From NCBI GenBank assembly GCA_009664345.1, contig CP043547.1, forward strand, positions 3,748,709-3,812,708: 64,000 bases of DNA, given 5' to 3'. Made by a program: the position numbers and the translations under genes. The DNA is from Planctomycetales bacterium 10988. GTDB lineage: Bacteria; Planctomycetota; Planctomycetia; Pirellulales; Pb10988. The first letter of the stretch is position 1, and every line of letters starts with the position of its first letter. Under the pieces are notes generated by a model. That model was not told where the DNA came from. It ran no database searches and worked only from the letters and a program-made list of their open reading frames with translations. This document shows, piece after piece, positions 26,369 to 35,379 of this stretch.

Positions 26369-27643
26369 ATGAGTTTTTCCCTATCTCGCCGCGAGTTGCT
26401 GGCCGCTTCCGCCGCGGCACTCGCAACCGGGGGCCTGTGTCAGCGGGCCCTTGCCACGACCCGTCGCGTTCAAGAATGGCGGACCTGGCGTGGGCCGACG
26501 AGAAATAATCATGCCCCTGCCGGCAACCAACTCCCCACCGAGCTGACCCCGGACACGATTCAATGGCGTCTCGCCCTTCCTGGTCGAGGTCACAGTTCGC
26601 CGATTATCGTTGGGGATTCGCTCTTTCTCAGCACTGCCGATGAATTGCAACGCACGCAATCCGTCCTCGGCATCGATTTGAATACACGAAAAATTAGCTG
26701 GACGGAGACCATTCACCAAGGCGGTTTACCACGGGAAAATCATCCCAAGAACACTGAAGCCAGCGCCACCTTGGCCAGCGATGGCGAACACCTCTTCGCC
26801 TGCTTTTACAATTCCAGCCGCATTTTCCTGACTGCACTGGACCTCAATGGCAAGAAGATCTGGCAAGAGGACCTCGGCCCGTTCGATCCGCAACGTTATA
26901 AATTCGGCTACGGCCCCTCTCCGGCATTGTATGGCAAGACCGTGATCGTCGCCGCCGAGCATGACGGTCCTTCTTTCATTACCGCCCGCGATTGCGAAAC
27001 CGGCCAAGTCGTTTGGCAAATCGACCGCCCCAATAATATCACCTTCTCTTCGCCGATTGTGGCCAACGTCGCCGGCCGCGAACAATTGTTGATCAGCGGT
27101 TCGAACGCGATTACTTCTTATGATCCCAGTAACGGCAAAATGCTTTGGACCTCCCGAGGAATGACCGCAGCGACCTGTGGAACGATGGTCTGGGATGACG
27201 AACGGGTCTTCGCCAGTGGCGGCTATCCCGATCAAGTCACCGAGTGCATCTTGGCCGATGGTTCCGGCAAGAAAGTCTGGAGCAATTCGCAAAAGAGCTA
27301 CGAGCAATCGATGCTCGTCGTCGGCGACTATCTGTATACCGCAACGGATTCCGGCATCGCCTACTGCTGGCGAGCCTCTGATGGCCGCACCATGTGGCGT
27401 GCCCGTCTCGGCGGCGATTTCAGCTCTTCGCCCGTTTTGGTGAACGATGTGATTTATGTCTTCAATGAAGAAGGCACTTGCTTTGTTTTCAAGGCAAATC
27501 CCCAGAAATTCGACTCGCTCGGCGAGTACAAGCTCGGCGACGAAGCCTTCGCCACCCCGGCGGTCATCAACAACAAGATGTACATGCGAGTCGCCGATTT
27601 TCAAGGCCGACAACGGGCGGAATCCCTGCTCTGCATTGCCTAA
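26369..27643 (+). CDS. Tat-exported PQQ-like beta-propeller protein
   Basis: About 424 residues. The ATG at 26369 is chosen because it gives a clean Tat signal (S-R-R-E-L-L-A-A-S-A-A) and follows an ACGGAG element. The body contains repeated W-x-x-x-L-x-G-type blades with the PQQ-enzyme repeat look (G-K-I-W-Q-E-D-L, G-Q-V-V-W-Q-I, G-K-M-L-W-T-S, G-R-T-M-W-R-A). Proteins of this kind are BamB-like scaffolds or orphan dehydrogenase-like propellers; I see no alcohol dehydrogenase catalytic motif. Ends just before a strong terminator. Confidence 0.8.
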   Translation: MSFSLSRRELLAASAAALATGGLCQRALATTRRVQEWRTWRGPTRNNHAPAGNQLPTELTPDTIQWRLALPGRGHSSPIIVGDSLFLSTADELQRTQSVLGIDLNTRKISWTETIHQGGLPRENHPKNTEASATLASDGEHLFACFYNSSRIFLTALDLNGKKIWQEDLGPFDPQRYKFGYGPSPALYGKTVIVAAEHDGPSFITARDCETGQVVWQIDRPNNITFSSPIVANVAGREQLLISGSNAITSYDPSNGKMLWTSRGMTAATCGTMVWDDERVFASGGYPDQVTECILADGSGKKVWSNSQKSYEQSMLVVGDYLYTATDSGIAYCWRASDGRTMWRARLGGDFSSSPVLVNDVIYVFNEEGTCFVFKANPQKFDSLGEYKLGDEAFATPAVINNKMYMRVADFQGRQRAESLLCIA

Positions 27644-27672
27644 CGGATATTCCAACCTTAACAAACTCCCAC

Positions 27673-27716
27673 ACGCGGCCAGGTGCTCCCAACATAGCAC
27701 TTGGCCGCGTTTTTTT
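27673..27716 (+). terminator. Strong intrinsic terminator
   Basis: Fifteen-bp stem (27673-27687 with 27696-27710, one G-U pair) followed by a run of seven T. Confidence 0.9.
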
Positions 27717-27856
27717 GGGGAACAAGTAGACAGACGCCTCCTGCAATCAATAAATTAAAAGCCAGCAGTCCTCCCCGAGAGCATCGGCGAAAGACGCACG
27801 CGAAGATTGTTTCGGTCCCCTCTTTTTTCACAACGAGCGATAGAATAAGTGAAGCC

Positions 27857-28411
27857 ATGAGCAATTCTGCCCCCCATAATATGCCGATCCGCATCGGAGC
27901 CGTCACCATCTCCGACCGAGCCAGCCGCGGAGAATACGAAGATCGTGGCGGCCCAGCGATCTTGGAATGCTTAAAGGAAATGGTCACCAGCGAATATGAA
28001 GTGATCAGCAAGGTGATCCCCGATGACGTCGAAACCATCGAAGACACACTTGTTGAACTGGCCGACCAGCAGCGATGTTGCTTGATCTTGACCACCGGAG
28101 GAACCGGCCCTGCCCCTCGCGATCGCACCCCGGAAGCAACCCAAGCCATTTGCGAGAAGATGATGCCCGGCTTCGGCGAACAAATGCGAGCCGTTTCTTT
28201 ACAAGTCGTCCCGACTGCCATTCTCTCCCGACAAACCGCCGGCATCCGAGGCCGCACTTTAATTATCAATCTCCCAGGTAAGCCAAGCGCGATACGCGAC
28301 TGTCTCCTCGCCGTCTTCCCTGCGATTCCCTATTGTATCGATCTCATTAACGGCCCCTACCTAACTACCAATGAAGAAGTCATCAAAGCCTTCCGCCCCA
28401 AGAAAAAATAA
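27857..28411 (+). CDS. mog: Molybdopterin adenylyltransferase (MogA)
   Basis: A 184-residue protein of the MogA/MoaB fold that adenylates molybdopterin before molybdenum insertion. The L-T-T-G-G-T-G-P-A-P-R-D-R-T-P-E-A-T motif near residues 75-95 and the L-P-G-K-P-S-A motif near 142 are the nucleotide and pterin-binding signatures. The start at 27857 fits the family's N-terminus (I-G-A-V-T-I-S-D-R-A). No other moa or moe gene is in the window. The 3' end overlaps a degenerate copy of the A-tract/T-tract motif (28407-28420). Confidence 0.9.
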   Translation: MSNSAPHNMPIRIGAVTISDRASRGEYEDRGGPAILECLKEMVTSEYEVISKVIPDDVETIEDTLVELADQQRCCLILTTGGTGPAPRDRTPEATQAICEKMMPGFGEQMRAVSLQVVPTAILSRQTAGIRGRTLIINLPGKPSAIRDCLLAVFPAIPYCIDLINGPYLTTNEEVIKAFRPKKK

Positions 28412-28495
28412 ACACTTTTTAGTATAGATAGAAGTATGACTGCCATAGTGTCAGAAATTACAACAGGGCAATTCAAATCCGGTATAGAGTGAGCA

Positions 28496-28864
28496 ATGTC
28501 TTTTCAATTATATGATGAACAAAATTTTTATACCCACTTTGGATGTATGCCCCCTACAGGATTATTTAGCCTACTCAATGATTTAAAGCTGCGTAGATCA
28601 TTGCCGGTAAAATTTCTATTTGAGAACTTCCTGTTTTGTGTTGAGATTCAGGAACTCCTTGACATCTATGATCCGGCGAACTTTCGTCCTCAACATAACT
28701 GTTTAGCCTTTGCAACGACTTTGGATGGGGCAGATTTGCTTGTCGATTTATCAGGTCTATCGCCAGAGATACTTCAGGAGGAAAATCTTGGATACTTAGA
28801 TATTGATAGTATTGAAGTTACACTCCAAGACCTACTGAATGCAAAACAGGAAATAATTGGTTAA
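28496..28864 (+). CDS. Small AT-rich gene, possible immunity protein
   Basis: A 122-residue acidic, soluble protein with no signal peptide or membrane segment and no catalytic motif. I do not recognise the family. Codon use is markedly AT-rich compared with mog and ygiQ on either side. It is the first of four consecutive small genes of this kind on the plus strand with short gaps, an arrangement seen for orphan immunity genes of polymorphic toxin systems. Function is inferred from context. Confidence 0.55.
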   Translation: MSFQLYDEQNFYTHFGCMPPTGLFSLLNDLKLRRSLPVKFLFENFLFCVEIQELLDIYDPANFRPQHNCLAFATTLDGADLLVDLSGLSPEILQEENLGYLDIDSIEVTLQDLLNAKQEIIG

Positions 28865-28974
28865 CAAGTCCAGAACCCCCTCTTGTGAGGCACTTGCTTA
28901 CATGCGAGAACACCATTGGAGCAAACATCCCACACTCCTAAAAATATATAACCTTTATTAATTTGGGAGTATTT

Positions 28975-29268
28975 ATGATTGAACTCATGGATAAAGATAA
29001 TGTAATAGACATCGTCAACAAAGCTTTGGCTGGTGTAACAGCACAGCTGTCAGGAAATCGAGACGAAAACCTTTCGCCATATTTCGATATTCAGCTACAG
29101 CAATTTAATATCACTCTGCAAGCGATGAAGAACATCCTTGAAGGAAATAGCTCGAACATAGAAATAGAGAAACATATGTGCGCAGTCATCACAGATAGCT
29201 GGCCCTATCATTCAAAACTCGGAATCCTCATCTGCAAAGCAGAATATTTATATCATAAATCCATTTAA
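28975..29268 (+). CDS. Small AT-rich gene, possible immunity protein
   Basis: About 97 residues from the ATG at 28975, preceded by TTGGGAG; a TTG four codons upstream is an alternative. Soluble and mostly helical, with no recognised family. It shares the low GC of its neighbours. The size and setting fit an immunity protein, without direct evidence. Confidence 0.45.
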   Translation: MIELMDKDNVIDIVNKALAGVTAQLSGNRDENLSPYFDIQLQQFNITLQAMKNILEGNSSNIEIEKHMCAVITDSWPYHSKLGILICKAEYLYHKSI

Positions 29269-29423
29269 ATGTTATCCATAGATCCCGCAGAAGCAAACAA
29301 TGGGCTTATAATAGGAGATTACGATGATTATCTGCATTTTAGTTGATCGCAGTTCCCTTTACACACTTTCTATCAAGAATACATATCGCTGAAAATTTCA
29401 GACTCTTAATCTGAGACACCAAT

Positions 29424-29768
29424 ATGACAGAGAAGCGTGGAATATTGTCACTCTGGGTTTTCCAAGAAAAGCAAGAAAACTTTGATGAATCAACTTTGGA
29501 AGAAAAATTCGGAGTTGATGATTACAATGAAGACTTGCTTGAAGTCGGAGGTTCAAACGCCTGGAAAGAAACTCCAATTGAAAAAGTTTTGAAAGATATG
29601 TCACTCTCAAGCAGCTGGGCAGATCAAGCGATAAAAGAGGCGAAAGCCCTCGGCATAACAAGATGCCGAAGGGCGTTTATAATTCTAAATTTCAAATATA
29701 ACCCATCGATTACTATCAGCCTTCCCAACGACCCGGTATTCATCGGGGTATTTAAGTTTACATACTAA
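29424..29768 (+). CDS. Imm22-like immunity protein (tentative)
   Basis: A 114-residue soluble protein. The opening (L-S-L-W-V-F then a run of acidic residues), the central F-G-V-D-D-Y-N-E-D and E-V-G-G segment, the S-x-S-S-S-W stretch and the C-terminal F-I-I-L-N-F-K-Y strand recall the Imm22 family of toxin-immunity proteins. The match is by eye and moderate. It ends 2 nt before the next start, so the two are likely cotranscribed. Confidence 0.5.
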   Translation: MTEKRGILSLWVFQEKQENFDESTLEEKFGVDDYNEDLLEVGGSNAWKETPIEKVLKDMSLSSSWADQAIKEAKALGITRCRRAFIILNFKYNPSITISLPNDPVFIGVFKFTY

Positions 29769-29770
29769 AA

Positions 29771-30142
29771 ATGTTCAATGTGAAGATGTATATTCGAACT
29801 GAAGAGAATGCACCGAAAAATAGTGTGCTTAATATTCCGATTGCGGACATTGCCCCGCCGTATGATTTATTCGGTGAATTCTTAACCATCGAGTTAGGCA
29901 AGTCGAATCAATTTCTATTTAAAGACCTACCCAAGATTCAGAAAGATATTGAGTTGGGGACGTTCGACGAATACGACGGTGGTGGGGAAGGATACTATTT
30001 ACTCATCAATTTGGATAGGGTTCAAATTGAAACGATTTATGGTGACCCACAAAGAATGTGTAATCTTGATCCAAAGGATTTTTGGTGTGTCGTAAATGAC
30101 TGGAGAAAATTTGTCAGGAAGTATGAAGAATCCAAAAGCTAA
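29771..30142 (+). CDS. Small AT-rich gene, possible immunity protein
   Basis: A 123-residue soluble acidic protein beginning 3 nt after the preceding stop. It contains E-Y-D-G-G-G-E-G-Y-Y-L-L-I and a C-terminal W-R-K-F-V-R-K helix. Family not recognised. The tight spacing with the Imm22-like gene suggests a joint transcript. It ends 69 nt from the convergent ygiQ gene. Confidence 0.5.
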   Translation: MFNVKMYIRTEENAPKNSVLNIPIADIAPPYDLFGEFLTIELGKSNQFLFKDLPKIQKDIELGTFDEYDGGGEGYYLLINLDRVQIETIYGDPQRMCNLDPKDFWCVVNDWRKFVRKYEESKS

Positions 30143-30211
30143 TCGAGGCCATCCTCAAGTTATTCATCATCTTTTTACACCTTGTATAAAAATGCAAATT
30201 TATTAAACACT

Positions 30212-32320
30212 TTAAGAAGAAGGGTTGCCTTTGCCCTTGGAGGTTGATTTGCGGTTGGGGCGGTAGCCTTGGGTGGAGCGGTTGCGTGAACGCCGCTTTT
30301 TGGAATAGCCGCCGTTTGTTGATTCGTGGCTTTCATTGGAAACGTTGTTGTTTTGGGCTGCAGACGAACCGTTGCCGCGTTGCCGTTTTGATTTAGGACG
30401 GTTGAAGGATTGATTTGCTTTTTTGCGGCGTTTATCAATAGCAGACTTAGGCGGACGGCTAGGAATTAAACAATCACAACCATCGCCGATTAAATCTTCT
30501 CGCTCGGCCTGAACCAAAGCTTGCCGGACTTCAAAATAATTTTCCGGTTTAAAGAATTGTAAAAGTGCCCGTTGAAGTTTTCGATCGCGTAAATGTTTGG
30601 CGACTTCAACCGGCCGCATGGTCATCGGATCAAGCCCTGTATAAAACATACAAGTCGCGATATCAAACGGGCCGGGGATAAAGTCTTGCACTTGATCGGG
30701 TCGATAGCCATTTCGTTTTAAATAAAGAGCAAGATCAATCATCGCCCTTAAATCACTACCGGGATGGCTGGCAATGAAGTAAGGAATTAAATATTGTTCC
30801 TTGCCCGCTTCTTCAGAAGCTTTATGAAAGGCTTTACTAAATTCCGTAAAGTCTTCACTGCTTGTTTTCTTCATCAATTTTAAAACTTGCGGGTCGGTAT
30901 GTTCGGGAGCAACTTTTAAATATCCACCGACATGATGTTCGACCAACTCCCGCATGTACTCCGGATCGCGGCGCGCCAAGTCCATACGAATGCCGGAGGC
31001 GACGTTCACTTTCTTCACGCCTTCAACGGCCCGCGTTTTTCGCATCAATTGAATGAGCGGACCGTGATCGGTGCCAAGAAGTTTACACACTCGCGGATGA
31101 ACACAACTCAGGCGGCGGCACTTCGCTTCAATATCTGGCCGCGAACATCGCATCTGATACATATTCGCGGTCGGCCCGCCGATGTCGCTGATGGTTCCTT
31201 TAAAATCTTCTTCTTGGGCGATTTGTTCGACTTCACCGAGGACCGATGCTTCCGACCGACTTTGAATGATGCGACCTTCATGAGCGGTGATCGAACAGAA
31301 GGTGCAACCGCCGAAACATCCTCGCATGATTTGCACGGAGTGTTTTACCACTTCAAAGGCAGGAATCCGCTGATTGCCATAAGCAGGATGCGGACGCCGG
31401 GTGAAGGGCAAGCCATAAACATAGTCCATCTCGGCTTGATGAAGTGGCAGAGCCGGCGGATTGACGACGATCTTTTCCGGCCCGTGGTATTGAACAAGGG
31501 TCTTTGCGTGATGCGGATTCGTTTCGCGATGGGCAAGCCGCGTCATATCGGCGAAGGCTTCTTTGCTCGCTTTAATTTCATCAAAGGAAGGAAGTTGAAC
31601 GACGTTTTCAGTTGGCGGCTCTTCTTTCGCTCCGATGCGATAAGCGACCCCGCGGAGATCGCGAAGGTCTTCCACCGACTTTCCTTCATCGAGTCGTTTG
31701 GCAATATCGACAATCACCCTTTCGCCCATGCCGAAGACGACCAAATCCGCCTTACTATCGAGCAGAATGGAGCGGCGAATTTTGTCCGACCAATAATCAT
31801 AATGGGCGATCCGCCGCAGACTGGCTTCGACTCCGCCAGCGATGACGGGCACGCCTTTGTAGGCTTCGCGGGAACGTTGGCAGTAGGCGAGCGTCGCCCG
31901 ATCCGGTCGGCGACCGATTTCCGCATTGGGACTATAAGCATCATCATTCCGCACTTTCCGATTTGCAGTATAATGATTGATCATGGAATCCATATTGCCG
32001 GCACTGATGCCAAAAAAGAGCCGGGGACGGCCGAAGGTTTTCCAGGCATCGCACGAATGCCAGTCAGGTTGCGAAAGAATCGCCACGCGAAAACCGGCGT
32101 CTTCCAGCACCCGACCGAGTAAAGCCATCGCAAAACTAGGATGGTCGACATACGCATCTCCGGTGACGAAGACAATATCGACCTCGTCCCAACCCCGCTT
32201 TTGCATCTCTTCCGCTGACATCGGCAGGGGATCGAAGGACATAGGGCGAGCCTTCACAGGCGACACGGTGGACGGCTGTGATAGAATCGGCAAGGTGGCA
32301 ATGCGTGGAGTATCCGGCAT
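30212..32320 (-). CDS. ygiQ: YgiQ-family radical SAM protein (UPF0313)
   Basis: A 702-residue protein. The N-terminal part (~30-290) matches the YgiQ cobalamin-fold region with [12 protein letters not shown]. The radical SAM cluster motif [11 protein letters not shown] lies near residue 335 and provides the CxxxCxxC ligands for the 4Fe-4S cluster. The last ~75 residues are Lys/Arg/Ser/Asn-rich and disordered. The ~25 residues before S-F-D-P-L-P-M-S extend beyond the usual family start, so translation could begin at the internal Met 27. The substrate of YgiQ is not known. Confidence 0.92.
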   Translation of the reverse strand: MPDTPRIATLPILSQPSTVSPVKARPMSFDPLPMSAEEMQKRGWDEVDIVFVTGDAYVDHPSFAMALLGRVLEDAGFRVAILSQPDWHSCDAWKTFGRPRLFFGISAGNMDSMINHYTANRKVRNDDAYSPNAEIGRRPDRATLAYCQRSREAYKGVPVIAGGVEASLRRIAHYDYWSDKIRRSILLDSKADLVVFGMGERVIVDIAKRLDEGKSVEDLRDLRGVAYRIGAKEEPPTENVVQLPSFDEIKASKEAFADMTRLAHRETNPHHAKTLVQYHGPEKIVVNPPALPLHQAEMDYVYGLPFTRRPHPAYGNQRIPAFEVVKHSVQIMRGCFGGCTFCSITAHEGRIIQSRSEASVLGEVEQIAQEEDFKGTISDIGGPTANMYQMRCSRPDIEAKCRRLSCVHPRVCKLLGTDHGPLIQLMRKTRAVEGVKKVNVASGIRMDLARRDPEYMRELVEHHVGGYLKVAPEHTDPQVLKLMKKTSSEDFTEFSKAFHKASEEAGKEQYLIPYFIASHPGSDLRAMIDLALYLKRNGYRPDQVQDFIPGPFDIATCMFYTGLDPMTMRPVEVAKHLRDRKLQRALLQFFKPENYFEVRQALVQAEREDLIGDGCDCLIPSRPPKSAIDKRRKKANQSFNRPKSKRQRGNGSSAAQNNNVSNESHESTNGGYSKKRRSRNRSTQGYRPNRKSTSKGKGNPSS

Positions 32321-32539
32321 GGAAAATCCTGTGCGTTTACTATCTGGCGGAATGTTTGATTCTTATTCCGCTTGATAAAGTGGCTCGTGACAACGAGTTC
32401 GGGCAGGAGACTCTGAGAGGAGTCTTCGCAATGGTAGAAGTCGTAAGTCTTTTATTGTAACGGATCAACGGCGATCGTCGCCCCCTGAAATCAAAAATCT
32501 CTCGCTTTTTCTCCCTTTGTTTCCAGGGGAACTTCGACC

Positions 32540-33004
32540 ATGAGTACGGATCACGAGGCTGAGGAACTTGCCAAGGAGATCGCGAGCAACTGTCTGGCGG
32601 TCCGCCTCCGGGCGATTACTCGGATGATCACGAATCTCTTTGCTAGGGAATTTCGAGGGCAAGAGATGACGATCAGCCAATTTCATTTGATCATTGCCAT
32701 TCAGCGAAATGGTTCCGTACGGCCAGGAGAGCTTGCCGAAAAGCTCAAATATGACCCATCGACGTTAAGCCGGAATTTGGAGCGAATGAAAGCCAAGGGC
32801 TGGATCGAAACCATTGCCGAGCCGGATGCTAGGGCTGCCCCAGTGCAATTAACTGCCACCGGAAAAGCCGAACTCAAAAAATCTTATGCTGCCTGGAAGC
32901 GGGCCCAATCCCAAACCGAGGAACTTCTTGGTCCTCTCGGAAGTGCTGCTATTAAAGAGACTTACAGCAAAGTTATCAGTCTCTCCATTCCCGATGCAGA
33001 CTAA
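32540..33004 (+). CDS. MarR-family regulator
   Basis: A 154-residue winged-helix repressor. The DNA-binding part is clear: M-T-I-S-Q-F-H-L-I-I-A-I, G-E-L-A-E-K-L-K-Y-D-P-S-T-L-S-R-N-L-E-R-M, then the wing and L-T-A-T-G-K-A. No Cys pair suggests oxidant sensing, so a small-molecule ligand is likely. It is followed at 33157 by a cupin gene whose leader holds a near-perfect MarR-type operator, so autoregulation or direct control of the cupin is likely. Confidence 0.87.
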   Translation: MSTDHEAEELAKEIASNCLAVRLRAITRMITNLFAREFRGQEMTISQFHLIIAIQRNGSVRPGELAEKLKYDPSTLSRNLERMKAKGWIETIAEPDARAAPVQLTATGKAELKKSYAAWKRAQSQTEELLGPLGSAAIKETYSKVISLSIPDAD

Positions 33005-33101
33005 TCTTATTGCGACTTTCTAGGAAAGACGGTTCGCAAAAAATTTCAAAACCCCTGAGATCGGAGTGGAAAAGCATCTTCTTATTGTATATACATCTTT
33101 T

Positions 33102-33123
33102 AATAGTTGTACTTACAACTATT
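33102..33123. promoter_or_regulatory. Probable MarR operator
   Basis: Two exact 10-bp arms (AATAGTTGTA and TACAACTATT) separated by CT. Size and symmetry fit MarR dimer sites. A shorter palindrome, TGTATATACA, lies at 33086-33095. Both lie between the marR-type and cupin genes. Confidence 0.7.
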
Positions 33124-33156
33124 GGTATTTTCTTGTTCTCAAATCAGGAGATGAAG

Positions 33157-33627
33157 ATGAGTCCAACCAGTTCGACTTTGGAAAGCAGGCGTTTTGCTGA
33201 GGGAATTCATGTAGAAACGGGAAGTTTTGAGCAATGGGCGGAGCATTCTTTTGAACATCCGTTGCTCAAAACGCCTGCTCACGGGAAGCTATTTTTAAAA
33301 GATTTGCTCGCGGTAGATGGGGCGGAAATTTCTATCAACCAATTTCCACCGGGCTGGGCGATGCCTTTTTTGCATGCTCACAAGCGGAATGATGAAATTT
33401 ACGTCATTCTACAAGGCGAAGGAGAATTTTATCTGGATGGGAAAATTTTCCCGGTGAAACAAGGTTCCGTGGTGTTGGCACGTCCCAACGCTTCGCGCAG
33501 TCTGCGGAATCGCGGGGACGAATGGCTGACGTATCTCTGTCTCCAAGTCGCCTCCGATTCAAAGATCGGCGGGACCACCTCCGATGGAAAAGCCGTTGCT
33601 GGCAGTCCTGGTTGGCAAGAGAAATAG
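33157..33627 (+). CDS. Cupin-domain protein
   Basis: About 156 residues. The ATG at 33157 is chosen over the ATG at 33151 because AGGAG at 33146-33150 would touch the latter but is 6 nt from the former. Single cupin fold: P-F-L-H-A-H-K-R-N-D-E-I-Y-V-I-L-Q-G-E-G-E-F gives the H-x-H and Glu metal ligands, and V-L-A-R-P-N-A-S-R-S-L-R-N the second motif, with Ser in place of the usual His. It could be an enzyme (dioxygenase or isomerase) or a binding protein; substrate unknown. Probably the target of the upstream MarR. Confidence 0.8.
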   Translation: MSPTSSTLESRRFAEGIHVETGSFEQWAEHSFEHPLLKTPAHGKLFLKDLLAVDGAEISINQFPPGWAMPFLHAHKRNDEIYVILQGEGEFYLDGKIFPVKQGSVVLARPNASRSLRNRGDEWLTYLCLQVASDSKIGGTTSDGKAVAGSPGWQEK

Positions 33628-33647
33628 CAAGCCTTTTCGCTTCTCAG

Positions 33648-34070
33648 CTATTTCGCACCGACCGGACAATTCCGTCTCCAAAGTCGTTGCAAGCGCTGCG
33701 AAACAAGATAAAGAAGGGAAGAGGTCGGCTGGTTTTCCCCTTTGGAACCGGTCGATCCTTTCTCTTTTTCTTGAGAACTCGACGAGCTAGATTTCCGCAA
33801 TCCTTTGTCATAGACAACTTTACGTTCGGATCGCATCAAGACAACCTTGGCTCGGGCGATTTCATTGAGCAACTGTTGTGAAGCATCGCTCCGCTGGCCG
33901 ATTTGAAAATTACGGATCAGAGCCATCCGCTCGTCGGCGGCTTCTTCAATGATTTCTTGATCCGATTCGAAGAGTTTCAGGCCCAGAAGTTGGTAGGCGG
34001 TTGGCTGTTCGCCATCGGCGATCGTTAAATGGAGCCAGTCTCGATAGGGATTGAATGTTGCTTGTGACAT
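33648..34070 (-). CDS. Planctomycete J-like domain protein
   Basis: About 140 residues from the ATG at 34070, chosen because GGCGGGGAG lies upstream at good spacing. Residues ~5-95 match the DnaJ-like module common in planctomycete signalling proteins (N-P-Y-R-D-W-L, Y-Q-L-L-G-L, F-E-S-D, L-L-N-E-I-A-R-A-K, V-V-Y-D). The HPD motif of true J domains is absent. The tail is Ser/Lys-rich and then basic. Normally this module sits on protein kinases or membrane proteins; here it is free-standing. Function unknown. Confidence 0.7.
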   Translation of the reverse strand: MSQATFNPYRDWLHLTIADGEQPTAYQLLGLKLFESDQEIIEEAADERMALIRNFQIGQRSDASQQLLNEIARAKVVLMRSERKVVYDKGLRKSSSSSSQEKEKGSTGSKGENQPTSSLLYLVSQRLQRLWRRNCPVGAK

Positions 34071-34390
34071 GGAATCACTCCCCGCCATGAGAGGTAACGA
34101 TTAGCCTAAGTTGTTAATTGTTAAGTATTTGTGATCATTAACTGCTGTCGAGAATAAACAAGTGTGCCAAAGGGTGTCCTTCATTTTTTGATTCGCGAAC
34201 TATTCACATGGAAAAGGCCTCTATAGATAGAGTCCACAAACCCCTCAAAAGTTCCGGTTCTTTTTGTCGATTTTGCAGAAAATTCCCATAAAGCGGCCCG
34301 CCGTTCTCGTCTCATGAGTGAAACGTGGTAGATTAGGAAACAAACGAAGGAGCAATTTCGAACCATCATCTCCCTAAAGCGAGTCGTGGA
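34071..34390. other. Divergent intergenic region
   Basis: About 320 bases between the minus-strand J-like gene and the plus-strand AAA gene. AT-rich near 34110-34160. No gene and no convincing promoter pair picked out. Confidence 0.35.
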
Positions 34391-35332
34391 ATGCGTGAAG
34401 AAGTGGAAATCGGCGGCGTTCATCTCTCCTTGAGCGAGCCACTCCAGACCTCCAGTGAATGGATAGGTCAGCAAGAAATTTTGCAACAGATGCTGGCCTG
34501 CTGGCTGGTGGTGGACAAGACGGACCTTCCGCTTACCCCGCGGATTGTCGGAGCCCCCGGTCTTGGCAAGACAACCCTCGCCATGGCGGGAGCCAAAGCC
34601 CGCAAGCAAGAACTTTATATTTTCCAGTGTACCGCGGATACCCGACCGGAAGATTTGCTGGTCACGCCGGTCTTGGCGGAAAGCGGGAAGATTGCTTATC
34701 ACGCCTCGCCGCTGGTGACCGCCATGATCCGCGGCGGCATCTGTGTGCTGGATGAAGGCAATCGGATGAACGAAAAATCCTGGGCAAGTTTGGCCTCGCT
34801 GCTGGATCATCGCCGTTATGTCGAATCGATCATCGCGGGGATTTCGATTCCGGCCCACCCCGACTTTCGGGCGGCAGTCACGATGAATGAAGACGATTCC
34901 ACCTTCGAGATTCCTGACTATATTTTGAGCCGGTTGCAACCGACGCTGTCGCTGGGCTATCCGAATCGAAGGGATGAAATCGCCATTTTGAAATATCACC
35001 TTCCCTTTGCCGAAGAGGAATTGCTGGCGATCACGGTCGATTTCTTGCAGCAATCGCATCGGCTGCGGCTCGATTTTTCTTCGCGGGATGGTTTGAATCT
35101 GCTCCGTTATGTTCTCAAGCGGATGGCCCAAAATACGGATCACCCCATCGCGAAGGACCGGCTTTGGCAGGAGGCCTTGATTGCCTGTTTGGGCGAAGAG
35201 GCTCTGGACTTGGAAGCCCTCGCCGAACGCAATCGTCATTCTCTCCGCGGCGAAGCCACCTCGCTCGGCCTCGGGGATTTCTTTTACGATCCCGACGATC
35301 CCCTGCATCCTGACCAAGACGACGAGGATTGA
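34391..35332 (+). CDS. MoxR-like AAA ATPase
   Basis: A 313-residue AAA protein of the MoxR/CbbQ/AAA_5 type. Walker A is G-A-P-G-L-G-K-T-T near residues 56-64, Walker [11 protein letters not shown] near 116-125, and the sensor region is A-A-V-T-M-N-E-D-D. Such ATPases remodel a partner protein, usually one with a VWA domain encoded nearby. None is adjacent; the next gene, 47 nt on, has no VWA motif. The Asp/Glu-rich tail is short. Confidence 0.85.
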   Translation: MREEVEIGGVHLSLSEPLQTSSEWIGQQEILQQMLACWLVVDKTDLPLTPRIVGAPGLGKTTLAMAGAKARKQELYIFQCTADTRPEDLLVTPVLAESGKIAYHASPLVTAMIRGGICVLDEGNRMNEKSWASLASLLDHRRYVESIIAGISIPAHPDFRAAVTMNEDDSTFEIPDYILSRLQPTLSLGYPNRRDEIAILKYHLPFAEEELLAITVDFLQQSHRLRLDFSSRDGLNLLRYVLKRMAQNTDHPIAKDRLWQEALIACLGEEALDLEALAERNRHSLRGEATSLGLGDFFYDPDDPLHPDQDDED

Positions 35333-35379
35333 TTTCTCTTCGTGACGTTCCTTCCAAATTAATTTCAAAAGAGAAAGCC

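Noticed and set aside
30932-32122. Plus-strand open frame of 396 codons opposite ygiQ
   Set aside because: ygiQ matches its family over full length on the minus strand; the plus-strand translation has no motif.
34391-35332. MoxR plus VWA protein pair with the VWA gene at 14505
   Set aside because: The VWA protein at 14505 has a signal peptide and is 18 kb away, so it is unlikely to be the ATPase client.
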